A stretch of 64,000 nt of DNA from Imhoffiella fuscus (GTDB lineage Bacteria > Pseudomonadota > Gammaproteobacteria > Chromatiales > Chromatiaceae). The stretch is taken from NCBI RefSeq assembly GCF_042682685.1, contig NZ_JBHUHX010000024.1:1-64000 (forward strand), given 5' to 3'. The notes under the pieces are model-generated. The model saw only the letters and a program-made list of their open reading frames with translations. It did not search any database and was not told where the DNA came from. The position numbers and the translations under genes were made by a program. Position 1 is the first letter of the stretch, and every line of letters begins with the position of its first letter. Positions 26,975 to 35,526 of the stretch are shown piece after piece.

Positions 26975-27127
26975 GCGCATCTTCCAACGGCTCGGTGGTC
27001 AATGGCTCATAGTCTAACCTGTCCGCGATCAGCCGCATCCATGCCATCGGGCTCGGTGGGCACAAGAGGCCTCGGACCCATCGGCCTCTTGCCACATTCA
27101 ATCGCGTTCGCGACTTCGATGTAACCT

Positions 27128-28045
27128 ATGCACCAACCCCCAAGCAACGGCACCAAACGCGTCTTCGATGGTGTCGCTCAGATCTACTATGACGGCTACT
27201 GGATCAACTATTACGACCCGCCTCAGGACTCCTTCGAGGTCCGACGTCAACTGATCCAGGCCCTGACGATACGGCTGTTCAACCACGTCGAGCACGGAAT
27301 CAACATCCCAGGATCCCGTCTCAAGGAGGCCCGAGCCGCCTATGCAGCCGAGACGGATACCGAACGCAAGCGGGTCAACGGCGCCATGCTGGCCGGTGCG
27401 CTCTTCAACCACGCCGCCGACCTCTTCCGTTGTCTGGTGGATCTGCAGACAGCCGGTGTCGAGGTGACGCCGGAGCACCCGCTCATGCGTGAGTGCGGTC
27501 ATTGTCTAATGGAGGCGCTGGAACTGGGCAAGATGGTGCGTCACCGAGGCGGCGACGAGGGAATCGACGAGCTCTGGGGCGAGCCTTTCAAAGCATTCTC
27601 CATGCCGATCGAGGATTTCTACGCCAGCCGCTATCTGAAGATCGCCATGACCATGCGAGACGTCGACCGCATCGCATCGGCACTGAAGGTCACCTTCGCC
27701 GACAGCACCCAGATCGTCGGCCTCGACGCACGTATCGACGAACTTACGAACGCCGCAAAACGCAAGTGCGAGATCCTACGAACCGACCCGGCCGTGTTTG
27801 ACGTCTGGCCGGCCTATGTGGTTGCGAGCGAGCGGCTCCGCAACCTCAAGCCCATCCTTCCCGCCAACCACGGAACGGAGGACATTCGCGAAGCGGTCGA
27901 GGGCACGCGCCTGCTGGGCGAGGGCACGGATCTGGTCAGCTTCATCGTCCGCGCGCGCGTCCCCATGCCCAAGAGCACACGGGAATTCATCGACCGCTGC
28001 GAGCAGTTTCACCGCACCTTCCTTGCGAATCCCAGTAAACCGTAA
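27128..28045 (+). CDS. Conserved hypothetical protein (305 aa)
   Basis: A soluble 305-residue protein, mostly helical, with no signal peptide. The N-terminus has an aromatic-rich stretch (IYYDGYWINYYDPP), and a middle region with CGHCLMEALELGKMVRH includes a CxxC pair. The sequence looks like real coding DNA in codon use and is followed closely (46 bp) by the esterase gene on the same strand. I do not recognise the family; it may be a gammaproteobacterial orphan of purple sulfur bacteria. Confidence 0.7.
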   Translation: MHQPPSNGTKRVFDGVAQIYYDGYWINYYDPPQDSFEVRRQLIQALTIRLFNHVEHGINIPGSRLKEARAAYAAETDTERKRVNGAMLAGALFNHAADLFRCLVDLQTAGVEVTPEHPLMRECGHCLMEALELGKMVRHRGGDEGIDELWGEPFKAFSMPIEDFYASRYLKIAMTMRDVDRIASALKVTFADSTQIVGLDARIDELTNAAKRKCEILRTDPAVFDVWPAYVVASERLRNLKPILPANHGTEDIREAVEGTRLLGEGTDLVSFIVRARVPMPKSTREFIDRCEQFHRTFLANPSKP

Positions 28046-28091
28046 GCATCTGGCCGACGTCCATTTCAGAAACCCGTTCGGGAGTACCGGC

Positions 28092-28685
28092 ATGCTCGTC
28101 TATCTTCACGGCCTCAACAGTTCGAGCCGGTCCGTCAAGGCCGGCCTATTGAGGGAACATCTCGCCCCGTTCGAGGTTCTGGCGGTGGACTACGCGCCGC
28201 ACCGACCCGACGAGGCCATCGCACGGCTGTCGCGCTTCTTTGAGGATCTGCAGCCGCAGCGGCCCGCAGTCATCGGCAGTTCCATGGGCGGCTTCTATGG
28301 ACAGTATCTGGCGCGCCAGTTCCCGTTCTCCCATCTGTTCATGATCAATCCCGCGCTCACGCCCTGGACCTTCGTCGGCGAGCGCATCGGGGAGACCCAA
28401 ACCACCGCGAACGGCGAACAGTATGTGTTCACGCCCGCCCTCGCCGAACGCCTTCGCCAGTACGCGATCGAGAGCCCCTGCGACGGCACGCCGACGACCC
28501 TCTTCCTCGACCGGGGCGACGAGGTGATCGACTACCGCATCGCCGAGCGGCTCTATGCGGACTGCGGACGATTGCTGATCTGGGACGGCGGCGATCATGC
28601 CTTCCAGCACATGGACCCGGCCATGGAGATCCTCCGCGACCACTTGAATTCCATGACGACCGCGCAGGGCGACGACTCGAAATAA
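28092..28685 (+). CDS. YqiA-type alpha/beta-hydrolase (esterase)
   Basis: The 197-residue protein is a compact alpha/beta-hydrolase of the YqiA/COG3150 family: MLVYLHGLNSS at the N-terminus (oxyanion HG), nucleophile elbow GSSMGGFYG near residue 60, acid in FLDRGDEVIDY and the final His in GGDHAFQHMD. It would hydrolyse small esters or thioesters in the cytoplasm. ATG 28092 is chosen because family members begin with this strand; upstream codons to 27798 are a shadow of the preceding gene. Ends just before the convergent TraB-family gene. Confidence 0.87.
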   Translation: MLVYLHGLNSSSRSVKAGLLREHLAPFEVLAVDYAPHRPDEAIARLSRFFEDLQPQRPAVIGSSMGGFYGQYLARQFPFSHLFMINPALTPWTFVGERIGETQTTANGEQYVFTPALAERLRQYAIESPCDGTPTTLFLDRGDEVIDYRIAERLYADCGRLLIWDGGDHAFQHMDPAMEILRDHLNSMTTAQGDDSK

Positions 28686-29888
28686 TCAGGATCCGGAGTG
28701 CAGCAGCTGCCCGGCGACGTGAAAGCCCGCGACATAGGTCCCGATCGCGGCGCCGAGCGTGCTCAACAGAAAGACGAGCAGGACGCGCGAAACCCGATTG
28801 CGCCACCAGCCGCGCCAAGAGGACACGTCGGCACGCAGACGGCTGAAGTCGCCGACGCTCGGCTTGCGCAGATAGAGTTCCACCGCCCCGGTGACCATTC
28901 CCGCACCCAGTGTCGGATTCAGGGTGGTCAGAGGCGCCGCCAGAAAGGCGGAGACGATGGTCAGCGGATGTCCCGCCGCCAGCAGGGTCCCAAGGGCCGA
29001 CAGACCGCCGGTGATCAGCGCCCAGGAGACCAGGAGGTCGAATCCGAAGGAGGGGCTGATGGCGAAACCGTAGGCGAATCCGGCCATGATCAGCGCGAGC
29101 AGGCCCCAGGCCAGCACCTGAGGCCAGCGGCTTGGCGGAGGAATCTCCTCCAGCCGCTCTAGGACGACCGCAGGATCCGAGCGCTCCGACTCCAGAGACT
29201 CGGCGATCCCCTTCATGTGACCGACGCCGACCACCGCCAGCACCCGGTGGGCGCCGATCCGGGCCGCCTCGCGCCGCAGCTTCGCCGCCATGTATTGATC
29301 CCGCTCCTCGATCAGGGGCACATAGAGATCGCGGCGATCGCTCGCGAACTCGGCGAAGGTGGTCTCCAGGACGTCGCCCTCCTTCAGCCGCTCGACCTCG
29401 TCCTCCGTGACCTCTTCCGAAGTCACCATAGCGCTGACCAAACCAGCAAAGAGCCCGTACCGCTTCCACCATCCGAGGCTGGCCGAGATACGCTTGAGCG
29501 TGATACCGATCTCGCGGTCGATCAGCATGACCGGCAGATCACGCTCCTTGGCGAGGCGCAGCGCCGTGCGTTGCTCCGATCCGGGCTCGATGCCGAATTG
29601 GTCGGCAAGCCGCTGCTGGTAGGCCGACAGCGCCAGATTGGCCACCACCATGTAGACCCGGTTCTGGCGAATGACCGAGAAGAGATCCATCTGAGAGAGG
29701 GACTTGGGATCCATCAGCGCATTGAAGCGACTGCGACAGAGTTCGACCGCGATGGCGTCGAAGTTCTCGGTCTGGACCAGCTTTTTTACCTGATCGGCAC
29801 TGACGCGGGACACATGGGCGGTCCCGAGCAGGGTCAAATGGACGTCGTCGAGGACGATTTCACGCCGCGGTTCGATTGACTCAGCCAT
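28686..29888 (-). CDS. TraB/GumN-family membrane protein
   Basis: A 400-residue protein: an N-terminal TraB/GumN domain (about residues 1-240) with GTAHVS, VELCRSRF and VGVGHMKG motifs, then four or more transmembrane helices (about 255-395). The TraB family name comes from a pheromone-shutdown protein of Enterococcus, and members are thought to be metal-dependent peptidase-like enzymes; the natural substrate here is unknown. The start is taken at ATG 29888 (MAESIEPRREIVLDDVHL); the longer frame to 30032 has an unlikely N-terminus. Divergent from the lipoprotein gene at 30114. Confidence 0.85.
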   Translation of the reverse strand: MAESIEPRREIVLDDVHLTLLGTAHVSRVSADQVKKLVQTENFDAIAVELCRSRFNALMDPKSLSQMDLFSVIRQNRVYMVVANLALSAYQQRLADQFGIEPGSEQRTALRLAKERDLPVMLIDREIGITLKRISASLGWWKRYGLFAGLVSAMVTSEEVTEDEVERLKEGDVLETTFAEFASDRRDLYVPLIEERDQYMAAKLRREAARIGAHRVLAVVGVGHMKGIAESLESERSDPAVVLERLEEIPPPSRWPQVLAWGLLALIMAGFAYGFAISPSFGFDLLVSWALITGGLSALGTLLAAGHPLTIVSAFLAAPLTTLNPTLGAGMVTGAVELYLRKPSVGDFSRLRADVSSWRGWWRNRVSRVLLVFLLSTLGAAIGTYVAGFHVAGQLLHSGS

Positions 29889-30113
29889 GAAAATCCTGTC
29901 GTTTGGCATCCCCGATGCGGGGATTGGAACACAAAGGGCGGCATCATACCCCACGGATCGAACGGTTGAGCGAGAGGACATCTCGATCGATCGCCCTGAC
30001 GAGACCGAACGAAGGCAGCCCGCCTCCCGCATTGGTGCCCCGGCGAGGATGCCGTATCATCGCGCGGCATGCTGTTTCAGCTTGACGCCACGCATACCTG
30101 TAAAGAGGTCTCG

Positions 30114-30584
30114 ATGAAAGGAGCCACACCCAAATCGACGCGCCTACGCCGTCACGCCCTGACCGCCGGCGGTTATGCGCTGGTGATCCTGCTGATGACA
30201 ACCGGCTGCGGGAGCATCAAAAAGGACAAGATGGCGATCACGCTCCAGACGGCCACCCACGGCTATCAGTCGGCATTGCGTTGGGGCTATTTCGAAAGCG
30301 CCTATGCCTTCGTCGACCCGGATCAGCGCAAGAACACCCCGATGCCGCCCAGCTTGACCGGATTGCGTCTCACCGGCTACGACGTCGTCCAGCCGCCAGG
30401 CGTCCAGAAAAAGGACAAGGAAGACGAAGACGAGGACTCAGCCATCGCCACCCAGATCGTGCACATCGAGTATCTGTACGAGGATCGACAAGTGGTCAAA
30501 TCACTCACCGACCGTCAGATCTGGCGCTGGGACGCGGAGAAGAAGACCTGGTGGCTCACATCTGGACTCCCCGCCTTCGAGTGA
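30114..30584 (+). CDS. Predicted lipoprotein, function unknown
   Basis: A 156-residue exported protein: basic N-terminus (MKGATPKSTRLRRH), hydrophobic stretch and lipobox-like MTTGC, so a lipidated Cys near residue 33 is expected. The mature part has a lysine/aspartate-rich loop (KKDKEDEDED) and a C-terminus ending WRWDAEKKTWWLTSGLP. AGAGG precedes ATG 30114. A longer frame from 30069 would hide the signal sequence. Similar short lipoproteins occur in Chromatiales, with no known role. Confidence 0.72.
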   Translation: MKGATPKSTRLRRHALTAGGYALVILLMTTGCGSIKKDKMAITLQTATHGYQSALRWGYFESAYAFVDPDQRKNTPMPPSLTGLRLTGYDVVQPPGVQKKDKEDEDEDSAIATQIVHIEYLYEDRQVVKSLTDRQIWRWDAEKKTWWLTSGLPAFE

Positions 30585-30609
30585 CGCGGATAGGATCCAG
30601 CCAAGGGGC

Positions 30610-30933
30610 TCAGTCAGCGCCAGGAATGCCCCTGATTTCCTTCTCTGTGGAGAGCATGACCGAGACACGCTCCAATTCGGCCCGCTGGTCCTCGGACAAC
30701 ATGCTGGCGCGACGCTCAAGCGCGTTCAGAAGCCCCTCCGCACGCACGAAACGCTCCTCAGCGATGGCGTCCTTGATGGCACGGATATCGGAGTTCGCCT
30801 CGCCGCCCAACGCGTTGGACGAAGACAGGACCGAGGCCGGCGAAGACGTCGGCTCCGCCTTATCGCCCTGGTCGCAAGCCGAAATGGCAAAGGCAATGAA
30901 AAGCCGCAACAAACCACGCCTGGTTCGACTCAT
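30610..30933 (-). CDS. Small predicted lipoprotein
   Basis: The 107-residue product has a signal peptide with a lipobox-like AISAC (Cys near residue 20), then a Ser/Thr/Pro/Ala linker and a helical domain rich in charged residues (IKDAIAEERFVRAEGLLNALE), resembling a short TPR-like or coiled-coil module. Convergent with the lipoprotein gene at 30114-30584 and divergent, by 23 bp, from the DUF3301 gene. No function assigned. Confidence 0.6.
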   Translation of the reverse strand: MSRTRRGLLRLFIAFAISACDQGDKAEPTSSPASVLSSSNALGGEANSDIRAIKDAIAEERFVRAEGLLNALERRASMLSEDQRAELERVSVMLSTEKEIRGIPGAD

Positions 30934-30956
30934 TCGACCCCCTCAATGCTGCCGAT

Positions 30957-31271
30957 ATGGATAACCTGCTCGCGATTCTTCTGCTGCTTCTGATCGGCTG
31001 GTTCTGGCTGGACAGTCTGCGGGCGCGAGAAATCGCAGTGGGAATCTGCCAGACGGCCTGCGCGCGACACGAGGTGCAGCTACTCGACCAGACCATCGCA
31101 CTGCGTCATCTGGGTCTATCCTGGAGATCCGAGGGACTGCGGCTACGCCGCGTCTACCGCTTCGACTTCAGCGAGGAGGGAACCGGCCGGCGCAACGGCT
31201 ATCTGGTGATGCGCGGCCTGCAACTGGAGGATTTGAGCTTCGGGCTGCCGACCCGGATCGGCGACGCCTGA
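30957..31271 (+). CDS. DUF3301 single-pass membrane protein
   Basis: A 104-residue protein with an N-terminal transmembrane helix (about residues 3-20) followed by LRAREIAVGICQTACARHEVQLLDQTIALR, the conserved core of the DUF3301 family, which is widespread in gammaproteobacteria and of unknown function. The start at 30957 sits only 23 bp from the divergent lipoprotein gene. Converges on sspB. Confidence 0.85.
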   Translation: MDNLLAILLLLLIGWFWLDSLRAREIAVGICQTACARHEVQLLDQTIALRHLGLSWRSEGLRLRRVYRFDFSEEGTGRRNGYLVMRGLQLEDLSFGLPTRIGDA

Positions 31272-31300
31272 TCGCATGCGATCCGGTCCCTGTCGGCGAA

Positions 31301-31795
31301 TTACTTGACCAGCTTGAGCGTCGGACCGCCCTTGCCTTTCCCCTTGCCACCGTCGTCATCCGGACCGCCCTTGGGCTCCACGCTGGTGGATGCCTCGACC
31401 GGCCTGAGCGTTGGCCCAGTGCTTTGGGGGGCATCAGTCGCAGCGCCCTCGCCCTCTGCGGGATAGTGCGGATCGGGAAACACCATCCCCTGACCATTCT
31501 CACGGGTGAAGATCCCGACCACGGCCTCGCAGGGAACCATGATCTCGCGGGCGACGCCGTTGAAGCGCGCGTTGAACTGGATCCAATCGTTACCGATCAC
31601 GAGACCGCGAACCGCGCCAGGGGAGATATTCAGCACGATACGCCCGCCATCCACGAACTCCAGGGGTACGCAGGTGTCCGGATAGTTGGCATCCACCACC
31701 AGATGGGGCGTCATCTGGTTATCGAGGATCCATTCATGGATCGCTCGGATCAGATAAGGCTTGCTGGAGGTCATGCTATCGGTATCGTCAATCAT
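31301..31795 (-). CDS. sspB: ClpXP specificity-enhancing factor SspB
   Basis: Adaptor that tethers ssrA-tagged and other substrates to the ClpXP protease. The 164-residue product has the SspB core (SSKPYLIRAIHEWILDN, PHLVVDA, IVLNISPGAV, DWIQFNARFNG, PCEAVVGIFTREN) in about residues 8-110, then a Pro/Gly/Asp-rich linker and the C-terminal ClpX-binding tail GPTLKLVK. ATG 31795 has AGGG upstream; ATG 31774 is an internal alternative. Directly follows sspA, with 11 bp between, as in most gammaproteobacteria. Confidence 0.93.
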   Translation of the reverse strand: MIDDTDSMTSSKPYLIRAIHEWILDNQMTPHLVVDANYPDTCVPLEFVDGGRIVLNISPGAVRGLVIGNDWIQFNARFNGVAREIMVPCEAVVGIFTRENGQGMVFPDPHYPAEGEGAATDAPQSTGPTLRPVEASTSVEPKGGPDDDGGKGKGKGGPTLKLVK

Positions 31796-31806
31796 CAATC
31801 CGGACC

Positions 31807-32430
31807 CTAAACCATCTCCTTTTCCGCCTCGGTCAAACTCTGACGGAAGGCGTCCCAGGAAAAGATCCGCTTCATATAGACCCGCACTGCATCCGCTTGA
31901 GGCGGCAATTCGATGCCAAGCAAAGGAAGCCGCCACAGGAGGGGGGCCACACAACAATCGACTAGCGAGAATTCGTCGCTCATGAAGAAGGAATGAGCGG
32001 TGAAAATGGGGGCCGTCACGGTCAGGCTCTCACGGAGCTCCTTACGAGCCTGAGCCGCCTCCTCGTCGCTGCCAGTGCGGATGCGTCCCATCAGGGAGTA
32101 CCAATCGCGATCGACGCGGTACATGAAAAGCCGCGCGTTGGCGCGCGAGACCGGATCGACCGGCAGCAGCGGGGGATGAGGGAAACGCTCGTCAAGATAT
32201 TCCATGATGATCCGCGACTCGTAGAGACGCAGATCCCGGTCCACAAAGGTCGGAACCGTGCCATAGGGATTGAAGTCCATGACTTCGTCAGGCAGTGCGT
32301 GCGCATCGACATCCACGACTTCGACGGCAATTCCCTTCTCGGCAAGCACCATCCTGACCCGATGGCAATAGGGACAAACGGGATCAGAAAATAAGGTCAT
32401 CACAGCTCGTCTGCTTGCAGCCACTGCCAT
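31807..32430 (-). CDS. sspA: Stringent starvation protein A
   Basis: RNA polymerase-associated regulator with a glutathione-S-transferase fold. The 207-residue product shows the thioredoxin-like N-terminal domain (FSDPVCPYCHRVRMVLAEKG, NPYGTVPTFVDRDLRLYESRIIMEYLDERFPHP) and the helical C-terminal domain. ATG 32430 is preceded by GGAGAAGGG; the frame upstream to 32541 is not family-like. It forms an operon with sspB and lies downstream of petABC, the arrangement usual in gammaproteobacteria, but two terminators separate it from petC. Confidence 0.92.
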   Translation of the reverse strand: MAVAASRRAVMTLFSDPVCPYCHRVRMVLAEKGIAVEVVDVDAHALPDEVMDFNPYGTVPTFVDRDLRLYESRIIMEYLDERFPHPPLLPVDPVSRANARLFMYRVDRDWYSLMGRIRTGSDEEAAQARKELRESLTVTAPIFTAHSFFMSDEFSLVDCCVAPLLWRLPLLGIELPPQADAVRVYMKRIFSWDAFRQSLTEAEKEMV

Positions 32431-32511
32431 TCGTCCCTTCTCCAGCACTGAGGCTGAGCCCGGCAGGGCTCGATTGGATTGCTGATGCCGATCAATCCCT
32501 GTCGGCCTTCG

Positions 32512-32536
32512 AAAAAGTCGCCGCTCGGTACGGCGA
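32512..32536 (-). terminator. Intrinsic terminator upstream of sspA
   Basis: On the minus strand the stem TCGCCG-TACCGAG-CGGCGA (32518-32536) is followed by C and TTTTT (32512-32516). Confidence 0.7.
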
Positions 32537-32711
32537 TACAAAATGTCCGAGGATCCTTAATCCGACACGGATCAGTCAACTCGACCAGGCTACTCGGAGC
32601 TGGAGGATATACCCTCCAAGACGAGAGCGCATAAAGAATTTTACGGGCGATCCGCATAGAGATGCGACGACACCCGGATCGAACGCCGAAAAAAGGTCGG
32701 CACAAAAACAA

Positions 32712-32735
32712 CGGCCCTTGCCGAAACAAGGGCCG
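32712..32735 (-). terminator. Intrinsic terminator of petABC
   Basis: Nine-base perfect stem CGGCCCTTG / CAAGGGCCG with a 6-base loop, 19 bp after the petC stop on the minus strand, followed there by GTTGTTTTTG. Confidence 0.8.
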
Positions 32736-32753
32736 CGCCGGACGCTCATCCAA

Positions 32754-33485
32754 TCAATGGACGTCTCTCCAAAACTCTTTCTTCAGGAGATACGCCGGGA
32801 TGAAGAGCAGACCGAGGAACAGCAGGACATAGAACCCCAGACGCTGGCGCTCGAGCTGGATCGGCTCTCCCGCATAGGTCAGGAAGGCGGCGATGTCCCG
32901 CACCATGGAGTCATACTCCTCGGGCGAAAGCGAACCCTGTTCGATCAGCTTGACGCCGGTCACCATGGGCTCGCCACCCGGCTCGTGCGGCGGAGTCATG
33001 ACGGCCTCCTGCTTGCCCTGGAGGTCGCCCAGCACATTGGGCATGCCGACCAACGGGAAGAGAACGTTGTTCACGCCGTACGGACGGGTATCGTCCAAGT
33101 AGAAGCTCTTCAGATAGGTGTAGACCCAATCCGGAGAGCGCCAGCGGGTGACCAGAGTCAGATCTGGCGGAACCACGCCGAACCACTTGAGGGCGTCCTC
33201 GTCGCGCATCGACTTGGTCATGAGATCGCCCGGCTTGGCGTCGCCGAAGATCAGATTCTCGCGCAGCGAGACCGCGTCGATACCCAAATCCTCTGCCAGA
33301 CGGTTGTAGCGCATGTACTGCAGCGAATGGCAGCCCAAGCAGTAGTTGACGAAATACTTCGCGCCACGCTGCAACGAGGCCTGATCGCGCAGATCGATGT
33401 GGGCATTCTCGAGGTGAGCGGTCTCTGAAGCCAGCAACAAGCCCGGAGCCAAGAGCAACAGGGCGGCGATGATCACTTTTCTCAT
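32754..33485 (-). CDS. petC: Ubiquinol-cytochrome c reductase, cytochrome c1
   Basis: Membrane-anchored c-type cytochrome of the bc1 complex, passing electrons from the Rieske centre to soluble cytochromes. The 243-residue precursor has a signal peptide (residues 1-20), the haem c site CLGCHSLQYMRY near residue 51, and a C-terminal transmembrane anchor (about residues 215-232) ending KKEFWRDVH. Start ATG 33485 overlaps the petB stop. Last gene of petA-petB-petC, followed by a strong terminator. Confidence 0.96.
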   Translation of the reverse strand: MRKVIIAALLLLAPGLLLASETAHLENAHIDLRDQASLQRGAKYFVNYCLGCHSLQYMRYNRLAEDLGIDAVSLRENLIFGDAKPGDLMTKSMRDEDALKWFGVVPPDLTLVTRWRSPDWVYTYLKSFYLDDTRPYGVNNVLFPLVGMPNVLGDLQGKQEAVMTPPHEPGGEPMVTGVKLIEQGSLSPEEYDSMVRDIAAFLTYAGEPIQLERQRLGFYVLLFLGLLFIPAYLLKKEFWRDVH

Positions 33486-34726
33486 GAGGTCACCCTCTCT
33501 GGGACGGGCTTGGTCTTATCGATCGAGCTATAGATCGGCATCAACAGGAAGAAGGCGAAATACAGCCCGGTGAAGATCTGCGAAAGCAGGGTATAGAAGT
33601 CCGATGCGGGCTGCATACCCAACCACGCCAATACCACGAAGGACACGGCGAAGATGGCCAGCGCACCCTTGAACAGGGGTCCCTTGTAGCGCATCGATTT
33701 CACTGGGCTGCGATCGAGCCAAGGCAGGGCGAACATGATAAGAATCGCCGAGAACATGACGACGACGCCAGGGAACTGGGAGTTCCACATCGGCGGAATC
33801 GCACGCAGCATGGCGTAGAAGGGCGTGAAGTACCAGACCGGCGCAATGTGCGGCGGAGTCTGCATCGGGTTGGCGGGCTGGAAGTTCGGGGCTTCGAGGA
33901 AGATGCCGCCGAAGGTTGGCATGAAGAACATGACCAGGGCGAACAGCGCCAGGAAGACCACGACGCCCATCAGATCCTTGACGGTGTAGTAGGGATGGAA
34001 GGGAATGCCATCGGCCGGGGCCTTGTCGCTCCAGCGGTTGCCTTTCGGACCTTGCTTGATCTCGATACCGTCGGGGTTGTTCGAGCCGACGTGGTGCAGC
34101 GCAACGATGTGCAGGAACACCAGACCGACGAGCACGAAGGGCAGCAGGAAGTGGAACGCGAAGAAGCGATTCAGGGTCGCGTCGGAGATCACGTAGTCGC
34201 CACGCACCCAGACCGAGAGGTCGTCACCGATCACCGGCACCGCCGCAAAGAGGTTGACGATAACCTGCGCACCCCAGTAGGACATCTGCCCCCAGGGAAG
34301 CAGATAGCCGAAGAAGGCGGTTGCCATCATCGCCAGATAGATGACCACACCGATCATCCACAAGAGCTCGCGCGGCTTGCGGTAGGAGCCCCACAGCAAG
34401 GCACGGAACATGTGCATGTAGATGACGATGAAGAAGGCCGAGGCACCGGTGGAGTGCATGTAGCGGATCAGCCAGCCCCAGTCGACATCGCGCATGATGT
34501 ATTCGACCGATGCGAAGGCGAGGGTCGCATCCGGCTTGTAGTTCATGGCCAGCCAGATACCGGTGACGATCTGCATGACGAGCGTCAGGATGGCCAGGGA
34601 GCCGAAGAAGGACCAGAAGTTGAGGTTCTTCGGGGCGAAATATTCGGAGAGGTGGGCGCGCCAGGTCTCCGTGAGTGGGAATCGCTTGTCGATCCAACTG
34701 AGGTTTTCGGTCTTTTCAGCACTCAT
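33482..34726 (-). CDS. petB: Ubiquinol-cytochrome c reductase, cytochrome b
   Basis: The 414-residue integral membrane subunit that carries both b haems and the quinol sites of the bc1 complex. About eight transmembrane helices are seen; haem-ligand histidines fall in RYMHSTGASAFFIVIYMHMFR and in FHFLLPFVLVGLVFLHIVALHH, and the Qo-site PEW-type loop is present as APVWYFTPFYAMLRAIP (with PVWY in place of PEWY). Its ATG overlaps the petA stop (ATGA at 34724-34728 region) and its stop overlaps the petC start. In a phototroph it serves cyclic electron flow as well as respiration. Confidence 0.97.
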   Translation of the reverse strand: MSAEKTENLSWIDKRFPLTETWRAHLSEYFAPKNLNFWSFFGSLAILTLVMQIVTGIWLAMNYKPDATLAFASVEYIMRDVDWGWLIRYMHSTGASAFFIVIYMHMFRALLWGSYRKPRELLWMIGVVIYLAMMATAFFGYLLPWGQMSYWGAQVIVNLFAAVPVIGDDLSVWVRGDYVISDATLNRFFAFHFLLPFVLVGLVFLHIVALHHVGSNNPDGIEIKQGPKGNRWSDKAPADGIPFHPYYTVKDLMGVVVFLALFALVMFFMPTFGGIFLEAPNFQPANPMQTPPHIAPVWYFTPFYAMLRAIPPMWNSQFPGVVVMFSAILIMFALPWLDRSPVKSMRYKGPLFKGALAIFAVSFVVLAWLGMQPASDFYTLLSQIFTGLYFAFFLLMPIYSSIDKTKPVPERVTS

Positions 34727-35319
34727 CAGGCCGTTCCTCGATCTTCACCAATCAGGATGGTGGTATCGTTGAGATAGACGTGCTTCGGAATCCAGAGGTT
34801 GGTCGGTGCCGGCACGTTCTTGAACACGCGAGCCGCCAGATCGAAACGCGAGCCATGGCAGGGGCAGTGGAAGCCGCCCTTCCATTCGGGTCCGAGATCA
34901 TCCGGCGCGAACTCGGGACGATACGTCGGCGAACAGCCCAAATGGGTACAGATACCGATGGCCACCAGATATTCCGGCTTGATCGAGCGCGTGGGGTTCT
35001 TGCAATAGGACGGCTGGTGATCTACTTCGGAAGTGGGGTCGACCAGTCTGGGGTCGTTGCTCGGCAGCGCCTCGATCATCTCGGGCGTGCGGTGCACCAC
35101 CCAGACCGGCTTGCCGCGCCATTTGACGCGCAGCAGCGCTCCCGGCTCCAGCTTACTGATGTCCGCCTCGACCGGCGCACCGGCTGCCCGAGCACGGGCG
35201 CTCGGGTTCATTGATGCGACGAACGGTACGAGCGCGTAACCGGCACCCACGGCACCGACCACGCTGGTCGCGGCGACGAGCACTCGTCGCCTACTTGTAT
35301 TCACGCCTTGCGCGCTCAT
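34726..35319 (-). CDS. petA: Ubiquinol-cytochrome c reductase, Rieske iron-sulfur subunit
   Basis: The 197-residue [2Fe-2S] protein has a twin-arginine signal/anchor (TSRRRVLVAATSVVGAVG, residues 8-25) and the cluster-binding boxes CTHLGC and CPCHGSRFD (near residues 130 and 152). It should therefore be exported by the Tat system, whose tatA and tatC genes are at the far end of this window. ATG 35319 (MSAQGVNTSRRR) is used; the frame to 35379 would bury the signal. First gene of the operon. Confidence 0.96.
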   Translation of the reverse strand: MSAQGVNTSRRRVLVAATSVVGAVGAGYALVPFVASMNPSARARAAGAPVEADISKLEPGALLRVKWRGKPVWVVHRTPEMIEALPSNDPRLVDPTSEVDHQPSYCKNPTRSIKPEYLVAIGICTHLGCSPTYRPEFAPDDLGPEWKGGFHCPCHGSRFDLAARVFKNVPAPTNLWIPKHVYLNDTTILIGEDRGTA

Positions 35320-35448
35320 AGGCCAATATCCCCCGGCTGATGCGAGCACTGCCCAAGGCATCCCAGGCAAGCACCCCACGCAGCTTGGATGAAACGTTCA
35401 GGTGGAAAGGGTTGAGAATATGACGATTGACTATAAAATCGACCGCGC

Positions 35449-35478
35449 ATTCTCTTCGATTCCAGCAGGATAGGTCAA
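35449..35478 (-). promoter_or_regulatory. Possible petABC promoter
   Basis: On the minus strand TTGACC (35473-35478) and GAGAAT (35449-35454) are separated by 18 bp, 130 bp upstream of the petA start. The -10 is a moderate match only. Confidence 0.4.
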
Positions 35479-35526
35479 GGAATAAAGCCTAAAACCTGTA
35501 GGTCTATAAGCCATGACCTTAGCCGA

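Larger units (their letters stand above)
32431..32753. other. 323-bp intergenic region between sspA and petC
   Basis: Contains no convincing gene. It holds two minus-strand terminators (32512-32536 and 32712-32735) about 180 bp apart and a small palindrome GGAGG-ATATA(C)-CCTCC near 32602. The sspA promoter must lie left of the second terminator, or reading through it. Confidence 0.6.

Noticed and set aside
26981..27127. CAAGAGGCC / GGCCTCTTG hairpin (27063-27091) as terminator
   Set aside because: No T-run on either strand, and it lies just upstream of the gene at 27128 and of the divergent gene, where a terminator would not be expected; function left open.
32640..32712. tRNA-like GTTCGATCC word on the minus strand
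   Set aside because: The flanking bases do not form a T-arm or an acceptor stem, so there is no cloverleaf.
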